A stretch of DNA of 64,000 bases from Nocardioides kongjuensis (lineage in GTDB: Bacteria; Actinomycetota; Actinomycetes; Propionibacteriales; Nocardioidaceae): assembly GCF_013409625.1 (NCBI RefSeq), contig NZ_JACCBF010000001.1, positions 1 through 64,000 on the forward strand, in the 5' to 3' direction. Positions 1 through 7,710 of the stretch are shown here, piece by piece. Position 1 is the first letter of the stretch; every line of letters begins with the position of its first letter. Both the position numbers and the translations under genes were made by a program. Below the pieces are notes generated by a model that worked only from the letters and a program-made list of their open reading frames with translations, searched no databases and had not been told where the DNA came from.

Positions 1-12
1 GCGCGCACTGCG

Positions 13-18
13 TAGGGT
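13..18 (+). promoter_or_regulatory. Leaderless -10 box of purK
   Basis: TAGGGT ends 6 nt before the GTG start of purK, so the transcript should begin at or next to the start codon. No Shine-Dalgarno sequence is visible. The same arrangement recurs across the window. Confidence 0.6.
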
Positions 19-24
19 TCGGCC

Positions 25-1203
25 GTGTCGACCACCGAACCCGCACCCCGGATCGCCGTGATCGGAGGGGGCCAGCTCGCCCGGATGATGGCCCAGCCCG
101 CCGTGGCCCTCGGCGTACCGCTCCGCGTGCTCGCCGAGGCCGAGGGCGTCTCGGCCGCCCAGGTCATCCCCGACCAGATGGTCGGTGACTACCGCGACCT
201 GGCCACGCTGCGCACCGTCACCGAGGGTTGCTCGGTGGTCACCTTCGACCACGAGCACGTCCCGACCGAGCACCTGCGCGCCCTCGCCGCCGACGGCGTG
301 ATCGCCCACCCGGGCCCCGAGGCGCTGGTCCACGCCCAGGACAAGGTCGTGATGCGCGAGGCGATGACCCGCCTCGGTGCGCCGCAGCCGCGCTGGGCCG
401 TCGTCGCGACCGAGGCCGACGTCGAGGCGTTCGGCCTGCCGTGCGTCCTCAAGGTCTCCCGCGGCGGGTACGACGGCAAGGGCGTCTGGGTCGTCCGGAC
501 TCTCGCGGACGCGGTCGAGCCCCTGGCGGTCGCCGCGGACCGAGGCGTGCGGCTGCTCGCCGAGGAGCTCGTCGACTTCCGCCGCGAGCTGTCCGCCCTC
601 GTCGCCCGTGCCCCGAGCGGCCAGGCGGCGGCGTACCCGGTCGTCGCGACGCTCCAGGTCGACGGCGTGTGCCGCGAGGTGATCGCCCCCGCGCCCGACC
701 TCGACCCCGCTCTGGCGACCTCCGCGCAGGAGCTCGCGCTGCGCATCGCCGGCGAGCTCGACGTCACCGGCATCCTCGCCGTCGAGCTGTTCGAGGCGGT
801 CGGCGCCGACGGCCACCCGGCCGTCTACATCAACGAGCTCGCCATGCGCCCCCACAACACGGGCCACTGGACCCAGGACGGCGCTGTCACCAGCCAGTTC
901 GAGAACCACCTGCGCGCCGCCCTCGACCTGCCCCTCGGCTCGCCCGCCCCGCGCGCCCGCTGGACGGTGATGGTCAACATCCTCGGTGGCGACAACCCCG
1001 ATGTCGGCCGCCTCTACGACGGCTACCCCCACGCCCTGGCCCGCGACCCACAGCTGCGGGTGCACCTCTACGGCAAGGACCTGCGCCCGGGACGGAAGGT
1101 CGGCCACGTCAACGTCTACGGCGACGACCTCGAGGACTGCCTCGAGCGGGGTCGCCACGCCGCCGCGTGGTTCCGCGGCGACCTCGGCAACGAGAGCGAG
1201 TAG
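25..1203 (+). CDS. purK: N5-carboxyaminoimidazole ribonucleotide synthase
   Basis: ATP-grasp enzyme that carboxylates AIR to N5-CAIR with ATP and bicarbonate in de novo purine synthesis; its product feeds PurE, encoded about 590 bp downstream. At 392 aa it has normal family length. Visible features are the N-terminal nucleotide-binding loop GGGQLARMM, the ATP-grasp lysine and glycine loop VSRGGYDGKGVW near residues 145-157, and the catalytic-site segment NELAMRPHNTGHWT near 270. The GTG at 25 is chosen because a TAGGGT -10 box lies 6 nt upstream. PurK and PurE are split by an opposite-strand lipoprotein gene instead of being directly adjacent. Confidence 0.95.
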   Translation: MSTTEPAPRIAVIGGGQLARMMAQPAVALGVPLRVLAEAEGVSAAQVIPDQMVGDYRDLATLRTVTEGCSVVTFDHEHVPTEHLRALAADGVIAHPGPEALVHAQDKVVMREAMTRLGAPQPRWAVVATEADVEAFGLPCVLKVSRGGYDGKGVWVVRTLADAVEPLAVAADRGVRLLAEELVDFRRELSALVARAPSGQAAAYPVVATLQVDGVCREVIAPAPDLDPALATSAQELALRIAGELDVTGILAVELFEAVGADGHPAVYINELAMRPHNTGHWTQDGAVTSQFENHLRAALDLPLGSPAPRARWTVMVNILGGDNPDVGRLYDGYPHALARDPQLRVHLYGKDLRPGRKVGHVNVYGDDLEDCLERGRHAAAWFRGDLGNESE

Positions 1204-1206
1204 GCC

Positions 1207-1746
1207 TCAGCGGTCGGCGCAGGCGGCGACCAGCGGCTCGCTGTCGTCCGCCTCGGCTGCTTCCGCGAGATCGGCGTACCTGTCGTCGAGGACCCCGGCC
1301 GCCGTGACCAGGTCCCGGCCGCGGTACCACGCCTCGCCGCCCTCCGCCACGAACAGGCAGCCGGTGCCGGCGAGCAGGGCGGCGTCCGGGGCGACCTCGT
1401 CGACGTCGGCGCACGCGTGGTCGACCTGCGACCTGCCCTCCTCGACGTTCTCCTCGTCCGGCTCGTTGCCGACCAGCAGGTCACGGACCGAGAAGTCTGC
1501 GCGGTCGATCCCCTCGGTGATCTCCGGCGCGAGGAGGGTGCTGAGGTCGACCTGGGCCCGCCAGAGCGCGTTCTGGTCGTCGTCGCTGGCGAGCTCGAGC
1601 CCGCTGACGTCGCGCTGCTGGTGGTGCAGCCCGCACAGGACCCGGGTCAGCAGGCCCGGCTCGAGACTCGGCTCCGGCGTGCCCGAGCAGGAGGTGAGGA
1701 CGAGGAGCGCAGCCGGGAGGGCCGCCACCGGAGCCGTGCGTGACAT
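1207..1746 (-). CDS. Putative lipoprotein of unknown function
   Basis: A 179-residue protein with an N-terminal signal peptide and lipobox (LVLTSCSG), so export and lipid anchoring at a cysteine near residue 22 are expected. The mature part is acidic and has three further cysteines (CGLHH, DHACAD, TGCLF), which could form a disulfide. No enzymatic motif is recognised. The frame stays open further upstream, but that extension would run through the purE start region and has shadow-like composition, so the ATG at 1746, directly before the hydrophobic signal, is preferred. It lies between purK and purE on the opposite strand, diverging from purE. Confidence 0.75.
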   Translation of the reverse strand: MSRTAPVAALPAALLVLTSCSGTPEPSLEPGLLTRVLCGLHHQQRDVSGLELASDDDQNALWRAQVDLSTLLAPEITEGIDRADFSVRDLLVGNEPDEENVEEGRSQVDHACADVDEVAPDAALLAGTGCLFVAEGGEAWYRGRDLVTAAGVLDDRYADLAEAAEADDSEPLVAACADR

Positions 1747-1776
1747 GGCCCCGATCCTGCCCAGCGGCCTCGCCGA

Positions 1777-1782
1777 TAACCT
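1777..1782 (+). promoter_or_regulatory. Leaderless -10 box of purE
   Basis: TAACCT followed by 6 nt (CTCCCC) and then the ATG of purE. It gives purE its own promoter, separate from purK. Confidence 0.55.
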
Positions 1783-1788
1783 CTCCCC

Positions 1789-2277
1789 ATGACTGCGCGC
1801 GTGGGCATCGTGATGGGCTCCGACTCCGACTGGCCGGTGATGAAGGCTGCGGCCGAGGCGCTGCGGGAGTTCGGCATCTCCTACGAGGCCGACGTCGTCT
1901 CGGCGCACCGGATGCCGGCCGAGATGCTCGCCTACGGCCAGGACGCCGCCGGTCGGGGGCTGTCGGTGATCATCGCCGGCGCTGGCGGCGCGGCCCACCT
2001 GCCGGGCATGCTCGCGGCCGTCACGCCGCTGCCGGTGATCGGGGTGCCGGTGCCGCTGAAGTACCTCGACGGCATGGACTCGCTGCTCTCCATCGTGCAG
2101 ATGCCGGCGGGCGTGCCGGTGGCGACGGTCGCGATCGGCGGCGCGCGCAACGCCGGCCTGCTCGCCGTACGCATCCTCGCGGCGACCGACCCGGCGCTGC
2201 AGCGGCGGATGGCCGACTTCCAGGCCGAGCTGAAGCTCGCGGCCGAGGCGAAGGGCGCGGTCGTCCGCGACCAGTAG
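1789..2277 (+). CDS. purE: N5-carboxyaminoimidazole ribonucleotide mutase
   Basis: Converts N5-CAIR to CAIR in purine synthesis, as an octamer in known class I enzymes. At 162 aa it is typical for the family. The conserved N-terminal phosphate loop [13 protein letters not shown], the VVSAHRMP segment with the catalytic histidine, and the [12 protein letters not shown] loop are all present. It has its own leaderless promoter; the intervening lipoprotein gene breaks the usual purK-purE operon. Confidence 0.96.
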   Translation: MTARVGIVMGSDSDWPVMKAAAEALREFGISYEADVVSAHRMPAEMLAYGQDAAGRGLSVIIAGAGGAAHLPGMLAAVTPLPVIGVPVPLKYLDGMDSLLSIVQMPAGVPVATVAIGGARNAGLLAVRILAATDPALQRRMADFQAELKLAAEAKGAVVRDQ

Positions 2278-2280
2278 GGC

Positions 2281-2700
2281 TCAGCGGGCGCGCTTGCGCC
2301 ACTCGATGGCCGGGCAGGTGTCCATGACCATCGGTACGCCGGCCGCCCGGGTCCGCGCGAAGGCGGCCTCGTCGACCACCCCGAGCTGGAACCACACGCC
2401 CCCGGCGCCGACCGCGACCGCCTCGTCGGCGAAGCGCCCCGCGTCCTCGGAGCGACGGAACACGTCGACCACGTCGATCGGGAACGGGACGTCGGCGAGG
2501 GTCGCGTAGCCCTGCTCGCCGAGCACCACCGGCGCCGACGGGTGGATCGGCACGATCTTCTTGCCGCGCGCCTGCAGCAGCTCCGCGATCCGGTACGCCG
2601 TGCGGTCGGGGTTGCCCGACAGGCCGACGACCGCCCAGGTGGTCGCCTCGTCGAGCATCCAGTCGATGGTCTCGGGGTCGAGGTGCGAAGTCGTGGTCAC
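2281..2700 (-). CDS. CoA-binding domain protein (YccU-like)
   Basis: Small Rossmann-fold CoA-binding protein of about 139 aa, the usual size for single-domain family members; its physiological role is not established. The N-terminal TWAVVGLSGNPDRTAYRIA segment is the nucleotide-binding loop, and KKIVPIHPSA and DTCPAIEWRK are characteristic later motifs. It follows the TetR gene on the same strand. The GTG at 2700 gives the family-like N-terminus VTTTSHLDPET. An alternative in-frame GTG at 2739 overlaps the TetR stop codon as GTGA and would add 13 residues by translational coupling. Its last codons lie 3 bp from the purE stop. Confidence 0.85.
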   Translation of the reverse strand: MTTTSHLDPETIDWMLDEATTWAVVGLSGNPDRTAYRIAELLQARGKKIVPIHPSAPVVLGEQGYATLADVPFPIDVVDVFRRSEDAGRFADEAVAVGAGGVWFQLGVVDEAAFARTRAAGVPMVMDTCPAIEWRKRAR

Positions 2701-2735
2701 GTAGGTGCAACCCGGGTCGGGGCCCGGCTCTTCCC

Positions 2736-3401
2736 TCACGCCCGGCCGAGGGCGTCGCGGACCTCGCGCACGACCTGCTCGACGTCGCGCCCGCCGCTCG
2801 TGATCACGATGGTGGGCGCGCCCGCGGACGCGGGTCCACGCAGCACGGCGAGCGCGTGGTCCAGGGCCCGGTCGACGAGCGCCTGCGCCGTCGCTGCGTC
2901 GTCGACCTCGCCGCGCAGCCACTGCCGCAACACGTGGTTGTGGCCGATGACGACCGCGGAGGCGACCAGCTCGGCGCGCAGGGACCCGTCGGTCTCGGCG
3001 TCGAGCCAGCGGTGGACGTGCTTGCCGAACAGGCGCACGTAGCGCTGCACGCTCGCGATCTCGCGGTCGCGGATCGCCGGCACGGTGCTGGCCAGCCGGT
3101 AGCGGGTGCGGGCGGTCTCGCCCTCGTCGAGGTAGTGGGCCAGCACGATCCCGGCCGCCTCGCGCAGTGCCACCTCGCGTCCCGCGCTCGAGGCCGTGGC
3201 GAGCCGCTCGTCGACCCGGCCCAGCAGCGCCTCGTGGTCGGGCAGGACGACGTCGTCCTTCGTGGGGAAGTGGCGGAAGAACGTGCTCCGGCCGGTGCCG
3301 GCGCGGGTGGCGATCTCGTCGACGGTGGTGGCGTCGTAACCCTGGCCGGCGAAGAGCTCGAAGGCGGCGGCGACGAGACGGTCGCGGGAGGTGGCGGGCA
3401 C
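2736..3401 (-). CDS. TetR-family transcriptional regulator
   Basis: A 221-aa TetR repressor. The helix-turn-helix is in residues 10-50 (VDEIATRAGTGRSTFFRHF). The rest is an all-helical ligand-binding domain whose ligand cannot be read from sequence. It diverges from an acyl-CoA dehydrogenase gene across a 73-bp interval containing an AGTA/TACT palindromic array, so control of that gene and of itself, perhaps with an acyl-CoA ligand, is the likeliest role. The GTG at 3401 is supported by TAGGGT 6 nt upstream. Confidence 0.88.
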   Translation of the reverse strand: MPATSRDRLVAAAFELFAGQGYDATTVDEIATRAGTGRSTFFRHFPTKDDVVLPDHEALLGRVDERLATASSAGREVALREAAGIVLAHYLDEGETARTRYRLASTVPAIRDREIASVQRYVRLFGKHVHRWLDAETDGSLRAELVASAVVIGHNHVLRQWLRGEVDDAATAQALVDRALDHALAVLRGPASAGAPTIVITSGGRDVEQVVREVRDALGRA

Positions 3402-3407
3402 GGGCTG

Positions 3408-3413
3408 ACCCTA
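3408..3413 (-). promoter_or_regulatory. Leaderless -10 box of the TetR gene
   Basis: On the minus strand TAGGGT ends 6 nt before the GTG at 3401. Confidence 0.55.
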
Positions 3414-3436
3414 ACTCGACGGAACGGAGTCTCACT

Positions 3437-3453
3437 AGTACGATACTGAGTAC
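3437..3453. promoter_or_regulatory. Putative TetR operator
   Basis: The array reads AGTA-CGA-TACT-G-AGTA and contains two overlapping inverted repeats that share the central TACT. It sits between the divergent TetR and acyl-CoA dehydrogenase starts, where a repressor could block both. Inferred from symmetry and position only. Confidence 0.5.
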
Positions 3454-3474
3454 CAAAGAGACCAGGAGGCCGTC

Positions 3475-4641
3475 GTGAGCGACTACCCGATGTACGCCCT
3501 GTCCGAGGAGCACCAGGCGATCCGCGAGGCCGTGCGCGCGATCTGCGACGCCAAGGTCGCGCCGTTCGCGGCCGAGGTCGACGAGCAGGCCCGCTTCCCG
3601 CGTGAGGCCGCCGAGGCCCTCAGGGCCGCCGACTTCCACGCGCCCCACGTCCCCGAGGCGTACGGCGGCGCCGGCGCCGACGCCCTGGCCACCGTCCTGG
3701 TCATCGAGGAGATCGCCCGCGCCGACGTCTCGGCCTCCCTGATCCCGGCCGTCAACAAGCTCGGCTCGCTGCCGGTCATGATCGGCGGCTCCGAGGAGCT
3801 CAAGCAGAAGTACCTCGGCCGGCTCGCGGCCGGAGAGGGCTTCTCCTACTGCCTGTCCGAGCCCGACGCCGGCTCGGACGCCGCCAACCAGAAGACCCGT
3901 GCGGTCCGCGACGGCGACGCCTGGATCCTCAACGGCACCAAGCGCTGGATCTCGAATGCGGGGGAGTCGGAGTTCTACACCGTGCTCGCCACCACCGACC
4001 CCGACGCCCGGACCAAGGGGATCTCGGCGTTCGTCGTCGAGAAGGGAGACGCCGGCGTCTCCTTCGGTGCCCCGGAGAAGAAGCTCGGCATCAAGGGCTC
4101 GCCCACCCGCGAGGTCTACTTCGACAACGTCCGGATCCCCGCCGACCGGATCATCGGTGAGGAGGGCAAGGGCTTCGAGTACGCCATGAAGACCCTGGAC
4201 CACACCCGGGTCACGATCGCCGCCCAGGCTGTCGGCGTCGCCCAGGGTGCCCTTGACTACGCGCTCGAGTACGCCAAGGAGCGCCAGCAGTTCGGCAAGG
4301 CGATCGCCGACTTCCAGGGCCTGCAGTTCCTGCTCGCCGACATGGGCATGAAGGTCGAGGCCGCCCGCCAGCTGACCTACGCCGCCGCCGGTCGGTCCGA
4401 GCGTGGTGACAGCGACCTCACCTTCTTCGGTGCCGCGGCCAAGTGCTTCGCCTCGGACGTCGCCATGGAGGTCACCACCAACGCGGTGCAGGTCCTCGGC
4501 GGCTACGGCTACACCCGCGACTACCCGGTCGAGCGGATGATGCGCGACGCCAAGATCACCCAGATCTACGAGGGCACCAACCAGGTGCAGCGGATCGTGA
4601 TGGCCCGCCAGCTCCTCGCCGGGGTGCAGAGCGAGATCTGA
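3475..4641 (+). CDS. Acyl-CoA dehydrogenase
   Basis: FAD enzyme that introduces the alpha-beta double bond in acyl-CoA during beta-oxidation. At 388 aa it is standard. Visible motifs are the FAD/substrate segment [17 protein letters not shown] near residues 122-140, WISNAGE, and the C-terminal signature [11 protein letters not shown], whose Glu366 is the expected catalytic base as in short-chain enzymes. An AGGAGG ribosome site (3464-3469) precedes the GTG by 5 nt. In mycobacteria the equivalent syntenic gene beside purE/purK is fadE25. Divergent from, and probably repressed by, the TetR gene. Chain-length preference cannot be read from sequence. Confidence 0.93.
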   Translation: MSDYPMYALSEEHQAIREAVRAICDAKVAPFAAEVDEQARFPREAAEALRAADFHAPHVPEAYGGAGADALATVLVIEEIARADVSASLIPAVNKLGSLPVMIGGSEELKQKYLGRLAAGEGFSYCLSEPDAGSDAANQKTRAVRDGDAWILNGTKRWISNAGESEFYTVLATTDPDARTKGISAFVVEKGDAGVSFGAPEKKLGIKGSPTREVYFDNVRIPADRIIGEEGKGFEYAMKTLDHTRVTIAAQAVGVAQGALDYALEYAKERQQFGKAIADFQGLQFLLADMGMKVEAARQLTYAAAGRSERGDSDLTFFGAAAKCFASDVAMEVTTNAVQVLGGYGYTRDYPVERMMRDAKITQIYEGTNQVQRIVMARQLLAGVQSEI

Positions 4642-4741
4642 GTCACACGCGTGGCTGTGTGTGCCTCTGCCTCGGGTGGGTAGGTCCCGGCTCGGGGGGA
4701 CGTCCGGTCCTGCCCGACGTACTCACCCGAGGAGAGAATCC

Positions 4742-5347
4742 ATGCAGATGCGCCGGCTCCGCCAGGCCCTGGTCGCCGTCATCGTCCCTGCCGCCCTGGT
4801 CGGCCTGACGGTCGGTCCCGCCGAGGCGGCCGCGAAGGCCCCGAAGCTCCCCACCCCCGCCAAGGTCGCGGCGGCCTACCCGCACCTCGCCGGTGTCACG
4901 CCGGTGGTGGTCTCCGGCGCGGCGAAGCCGGGCAACTGCACCCCGGCCGCGCTGGTCAAGGGCGCCAAGTCCTCCGCCGCCGTCTACAGCGCCTCCGCCC
5001 CGGCTGCCGCCACCCCGTCGGTCACCGTTGCGGCCATTCGCTTCAAGTCGGCCACCAAGGCGAAGGCGTACCTGAAGAAGGCTGCCGCCTTCATCGCGTG
5101 CGAGTCGCAGGCTCTGGGCTTCACCTTCAGCTCGACCGCGTTCAAGTTCAAGCTCAAGGGCACCGACCAGCGCGTCGGCCTGACCACCACCCAGTCGATC
5201 AGCGGCATCAGCATCGCCGGTCAGACCCTGCTCGCCCGCAAGGGCGAGAAGGTCGTCAGCGTGACGGCCGTCTCCGGGAACGCCACGGCTCCGGCCGTCG
5301 AGCCGGCCCAGGGCCTGCTCAAGGTCGCGGTCAAGGCCGCTCGCTGA
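4742..5347 (+). CDS. Secreted protein of unknown function
   Basis: A 201-aa protein with a clear Sec signal (MQMRRLRQ, hydrophobic stretch, cleavage likely after AEA near residue 29). The mature part is rich in Ala, Lys, Val and Thr and has only two cysteines (GNCTP, IACES), which could form a disulfide. No family is recognised. The ATG at 4742 is chosen because AGGAGAG (4730-4736) lies just upstream. It follows the acyl-CoA dehydrogenase by 100 bp and is probably separately transcribed; a perfect 15-bp hairpin follows its stop codon. Confidence 0.8.
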   Translation: MQMRRLRQALVAVIVPAALVGLTVGPAEAAAKAPKLPTPAKVAAAYPHLAGVTPVVVSGAAKPGNCTPAALVKGAKSSAAVYSASAPAAATPSVTVAAIRFKSATKAKAYLKKAAAFIACESQALGFTFSSTAFKFKLKGTDQRVGLTTTQSISGISIAGQTLLARKGEKVVSVTAVSGNATAPAVEPAQGLLKVAVKAAR

Positions 5348-5361
5348 CCCACGCCAGGACG

Positions 5362-5395
5362 AACGCCCTGCAGCCCGCTCGGGCTGCAGGGCGTT
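5362..5395 (+). terminator. Strong hairpin terminator after the secreted protein
   Basis: A perfect 15-bp inverted repeat (5362-5376 with 5381-5395) with a GCTC loop, 14 bp after the stop codon. The following CTGCTTGTC is only weakly T-rich, as is usual in this lineage. Confidence 0.8.
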
Positions 5396-5540
5396 CTGCT
5401 TGTCACGACTTGTCACCGACGTGGAGTGACCCCTCGCCAATGCCCGGCTACCAAAGGTGTTACCGGATGTCGCGTGTAGAAGGGTAAAAAGTCGGCGGGA
5501 GGGCCGTAACAAACCTCACAGGGGCCCGTTTGACCATCAA

Positions 5541-5598
5541 GCTCGCCCATCAACCGGGGCGATGGGCGAAGCGTCCGTGTTTCATCTTTCGGGAGATG
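5541..5598 (+). promoter_or_regulatory. Structured 5-prime leader of the first LPNTG gene
   Basis: The 211-bp gap after the terminator holds no ORF of interest. Its last 60 nt can form a 9-bp hairpin (5543-5551 with 5561-5569, extended by two GC pairs around a bulge) and a second one (CATCT 5583-5587 with AGATG 5594-5598) whose loop and 3-prime arm contain the GGGAGA ribosome site for the ATG at 5607. Translational control is inferred; no known riboswitch consensus was recognised. Confidence 0.4.
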
Positions 5599-5606
5599 GG
5601 GTCTTG

Positions 5607-6128
5607 ATGCGTCGTTACCTGGTCCTGGGGAGTGCCGTCGTGGCACCCCTCGCGTTCCTGCTCGCCCTGGTCGGGTGGGGGAGTCCCGCGTCCGCGGACG
5701 ACTACACGCCGGCGCTGCCGACGTCGTGCCGGGTCAGCGTGCCCGCCACCGTCGTCGGCGACCGCGTCGTCGTACGGGTGCGGGTGAGCGTGGCCGGCAA
5801 CGTGCAGCCGACCGGGAACGTGACGGTCGAGGTCGACAAGAGCTTCTCGAAGAAGGTGCGCTACGACGGGGTGGCCGTCGAGGTCCTCGGTCCGCGGCTG
5901 AGCCGGGGCGAGCACAAGGCGAGTGCCACCTTCGTCCCCGACGATGTGAAGAAGTTCTCCGGGTGTCGCGACGCCGTGACGTTCTCCGTGGGTGCCGAGC
6001 AGGCCGGTGGGGGCGGCACCGGTGGACTGCCCAACACCGGTGGGCCGCACCTGGGGTTCCTCCTCGCCGGGGTCGGGCTCGTGGCGACCGGTGGTGGACT
6101 CGTCGAGCGGGGCCGCCGCCGGGCGTGA
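5607..6128 (+). CDS. LPNTG-anchored surface protein, paralogue 1
   Basis: A 173-residue wall-anchored protein: signal peptide 1-30 (cleavage after PASA), a beta-rich Ig-like domain about 40-130, a glycine-rich linker, the sortase motif LPNTG at 141-145, a hydrophobic segment and a GRRRA tail. Cys41 and Cys120 could pair. Its C-terminal half aligns with the second LPNTG protein at 7056-7628 (GPRLSRGEHKASATFVPDD against GPRLPKGGYLAHAALTPDD), so the two are paralogues. A sortase gene begins 69 bp downstream. The ATG at 5607 starts directly at the charged N-region of the signal; the longer upstream reading has no signal peptide. Ligand or role unknown. Confidence 0.85.
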   Translation: MRRYLVLGSAVVAPLAFLLALVGWGSPASADDYTPALPTSCRVSVPATVVGDRVVVRVRVSVAGNVQPTGNVTVEVDKSFSKKVRYDGVAVEVLGPRLSRGEHKASATFVPDDVKKFSGCRDAVTFSVGAEQAGGGGTGGLPNTGGPHLGFLLAGVGLVATGGGLVERGRRRA

Positions 6129-6197
6129 CACGCAGGTCCGCGCCGCGTTGGATGGGGTGGGGCTGTCCGACGTGGGGCCCCGCGAGGAGGGAACCCC

Positions 6198-6962
6198 ATG
6201 ACCCAGACGGAGCGGCCCGACGACACGGACGTCGCGCCCGAGCGCGTACGACGACGGCGCTCTCGCCCCGCTGACGCCCCGTCCGGCAAGGCATCGGTCT
6301 CGACGGGCCGCCGGATCTCGTTCTGGACCGGTTGCGGCCTGATCGTCGCCGGTCTCGCCGTGCTCGGCTGGGTGGCGTGGCAGTTCTGGGGCACCAACTG
6401 GCAGTCTGGCCAGCGGCAGGACGACGTACGCCGTGCGCTCCAGTCCGGCTGGGGCGACGGCCAGGACGTCGTCCGCACCGACTTCGGCAATGCCACCGCC
6501 ATCGTGCACATCCCGAAGTTCGGCAAGGACTACGCGGTCCCCGTGCTCGAGGGCTCGAGCCAGGAGGTGCTCGCTGCAGGGGTGGGCCACATGGCCGACA
6601 CCGCGGACGCGGGTGCTGCCGGCAACTACGTCCTCGCCGGGCACCGGGTCACCCACGGCGAGCCCTTCGCCGAGCTGCCCTCGCTGGAGCCCGGCGACGA
6701 GGTGGTGGTCGAGACCCGCGCTGCGACGTACACCTACGTCCTCGACACCGGCGGCCAGGACCTGGTCATCCCGTTCACCCAGACCTGGGTCCTCGACCCG
6801 AAGCCGGTGAACCCTCACGGCGGCACCCAGCCGCCCGCCGACGCGGGGGACCACCTGATCACCCTGCTCACGTGCTCGGAGATCTTCCACACCGACAACC
6901 GCTCGGTCGTCTTCGGCCACCTCGTTGAGACGAAGCCCACAGGCGAGTCCGCGGCCGGCTGA
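6198..6962 (+). CDS. Class E/F-type sortase
   Basis: Membrane-bound transpeptidase of 254 aa, expected to cut LPNTG between Thr and Gly and attach the flanking proteins to the wall. It has a basic cytoplasmic N-terminus, one membrane segment about 42-64 and an extracellular catalytic domain. The triad is visible: His149 (VLAGHRVTHGE), Cys226 (LITLLTCSEIF) and Arg235 (DNRSVVFGH). A GAGGAGGG ribosome site precedes the ATG. It sits between the two LPNTG genes, so enzyme and substrates form one island. Actinobacterial class E enzymes are known for LAXTG-type signals; the LPNTG here fits class F or A better, but the class cannot be settled by eye. Confidence 0.92.
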   Translation: MTQTERPDDTDVAPERVRRRRSRPADAPSGKASVSTGRRISFWTGCGLIVAGLAVLGWVAWQFWGTNWQSGQRQDDVRRALQSGWGDGQDVVRTDFGNATAIVHIPKFGKDYAVPVLEGSSQEVLAAGVGHMADTADAGAAGNYVLAGHRVTHGEPFAELPSLEPGDEVVVETRAATYTYVLDTGGQDLVIPFTQTWVLDPKPVNPHGGTQPPADAGDHLITLLTCSEIFHTDNRSVVFGHLVETKPTGESAAG

Positions 6963-7055
6963 CCCGGCAGGGGTGATGTGCACTACGCTGAGCGATGCAC
7001 TGCCCGTCACCTTGAACACCACGGGTCGTTGCATGGGGAAGTTCAAGGAGGACAC

Positions 7056-7628
7056 GTGCTCAAGAAGCTGGCTGCGCTCGCCACGCTTGCCGCCGCATTC
7101 GCTGTCGCGCCGTCGGCGCCCGCGCGTGCGGATGACGGCTACACGGTCAAGATCCCGACCGTGACCCACATCCAGGTCATCACCGCCGAACCGGGTGAGC
7201 CGATCGTGCTGGAGGTCAGCGCGAGCGCCAACTACCCGACGCCGCCCGCCGGCAACATCGCGGTCACCGTCTCCGCGGGGGGCAACGCCGCCCGTGGGGC
7301 CCAGGTCGCCGCTGCCAAGCCGGTCTTCTCGACCACGGTGCACTTCGTCGACAAGCCGATCCGGGTCAAGGGTCCGCGCCTGCCCAAGGGCGGCTACCTC
7401 GCCCACGCGGCCCTCACCCCCGATGACGCGGCCCGGTTCCTGCCGTCGTCCGACACCACCGGCTTCCGCATCGGCGCTGCCGATGCCGGTGGCGGCGACA
7501 AGGGCGGCGCGCTGCCCAACACCGGTGGCCCGGACCTGATCTGGCTGGTCCTCGGCGCCGGCCTCGTCGCCGCGGGTGCGGGTGGGGTCGGCTACGGCCG
7601 CCGCCGCAGCGCCCCGGCTGCCGCCTGA
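7056..7628 (+). CDS. LPNTG-anchored surface protein, paralogue 2
   Basis: A 190-residue protein with signal peptide 1-25 (cleavage after ARA), an Ig-like beta domain about 28-140, a Gly/Asp linker, LPNTG at 153-157, a membrane segment and a GRRRS tail. It is paralogous to the protein at 5607-6128. AAGGAGGA (7045-7052) supports the GTG at 7056. Unlike its paralogue, the mature part has no cysteines. Likely a substrate of the sortase encoded 93 bp upstream; function otherwise unknown. Confidence 0.85.
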   Translation: MLKKLAALATLAAAFAVAPSAPARADDGYTVKIPTVTHIQVITAEPGEPIVLEVSASANYPTPPAGNIAVTVSAGGNAARGAQVAAAKPVFSTTVHFVDKPIRVKGPRLPKGGYLAHAALTPDDAARFLPSSDTTGFRIGAADAGGGDKGGALPNTGGPDLIWLVLGAGLVAAGAGGVGYGRRRSAPAAA

Positions 7629-7645
7629 CGCACCACGATCCATCC

Positions 7646-7675
7646 CACCGGCCGTCCCCTCGGGGGCGGCCGGTG
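7646..7675. terminator. Bidirectional terminator of the sortase island
   Basis: A 14-bp inverted repeat with one G-T mismatch (7646-7659 with 7662-7675) between the convergent LPNTG and GH6 genes. Confidence 0.7.
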
Positions 7676-7710
7676 TGCTGTGCGCCGACCCCGTCGTGCG
7701 ACGGGGTCGG

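Noticed and set aside
5401..5540. Known riboswitch (c-di-AMP or c-di-GMP) before the LPNTG gene
   Set aside because: Conserved core blocks of those aptamers are not present; only unassigned local hairpins are seen.
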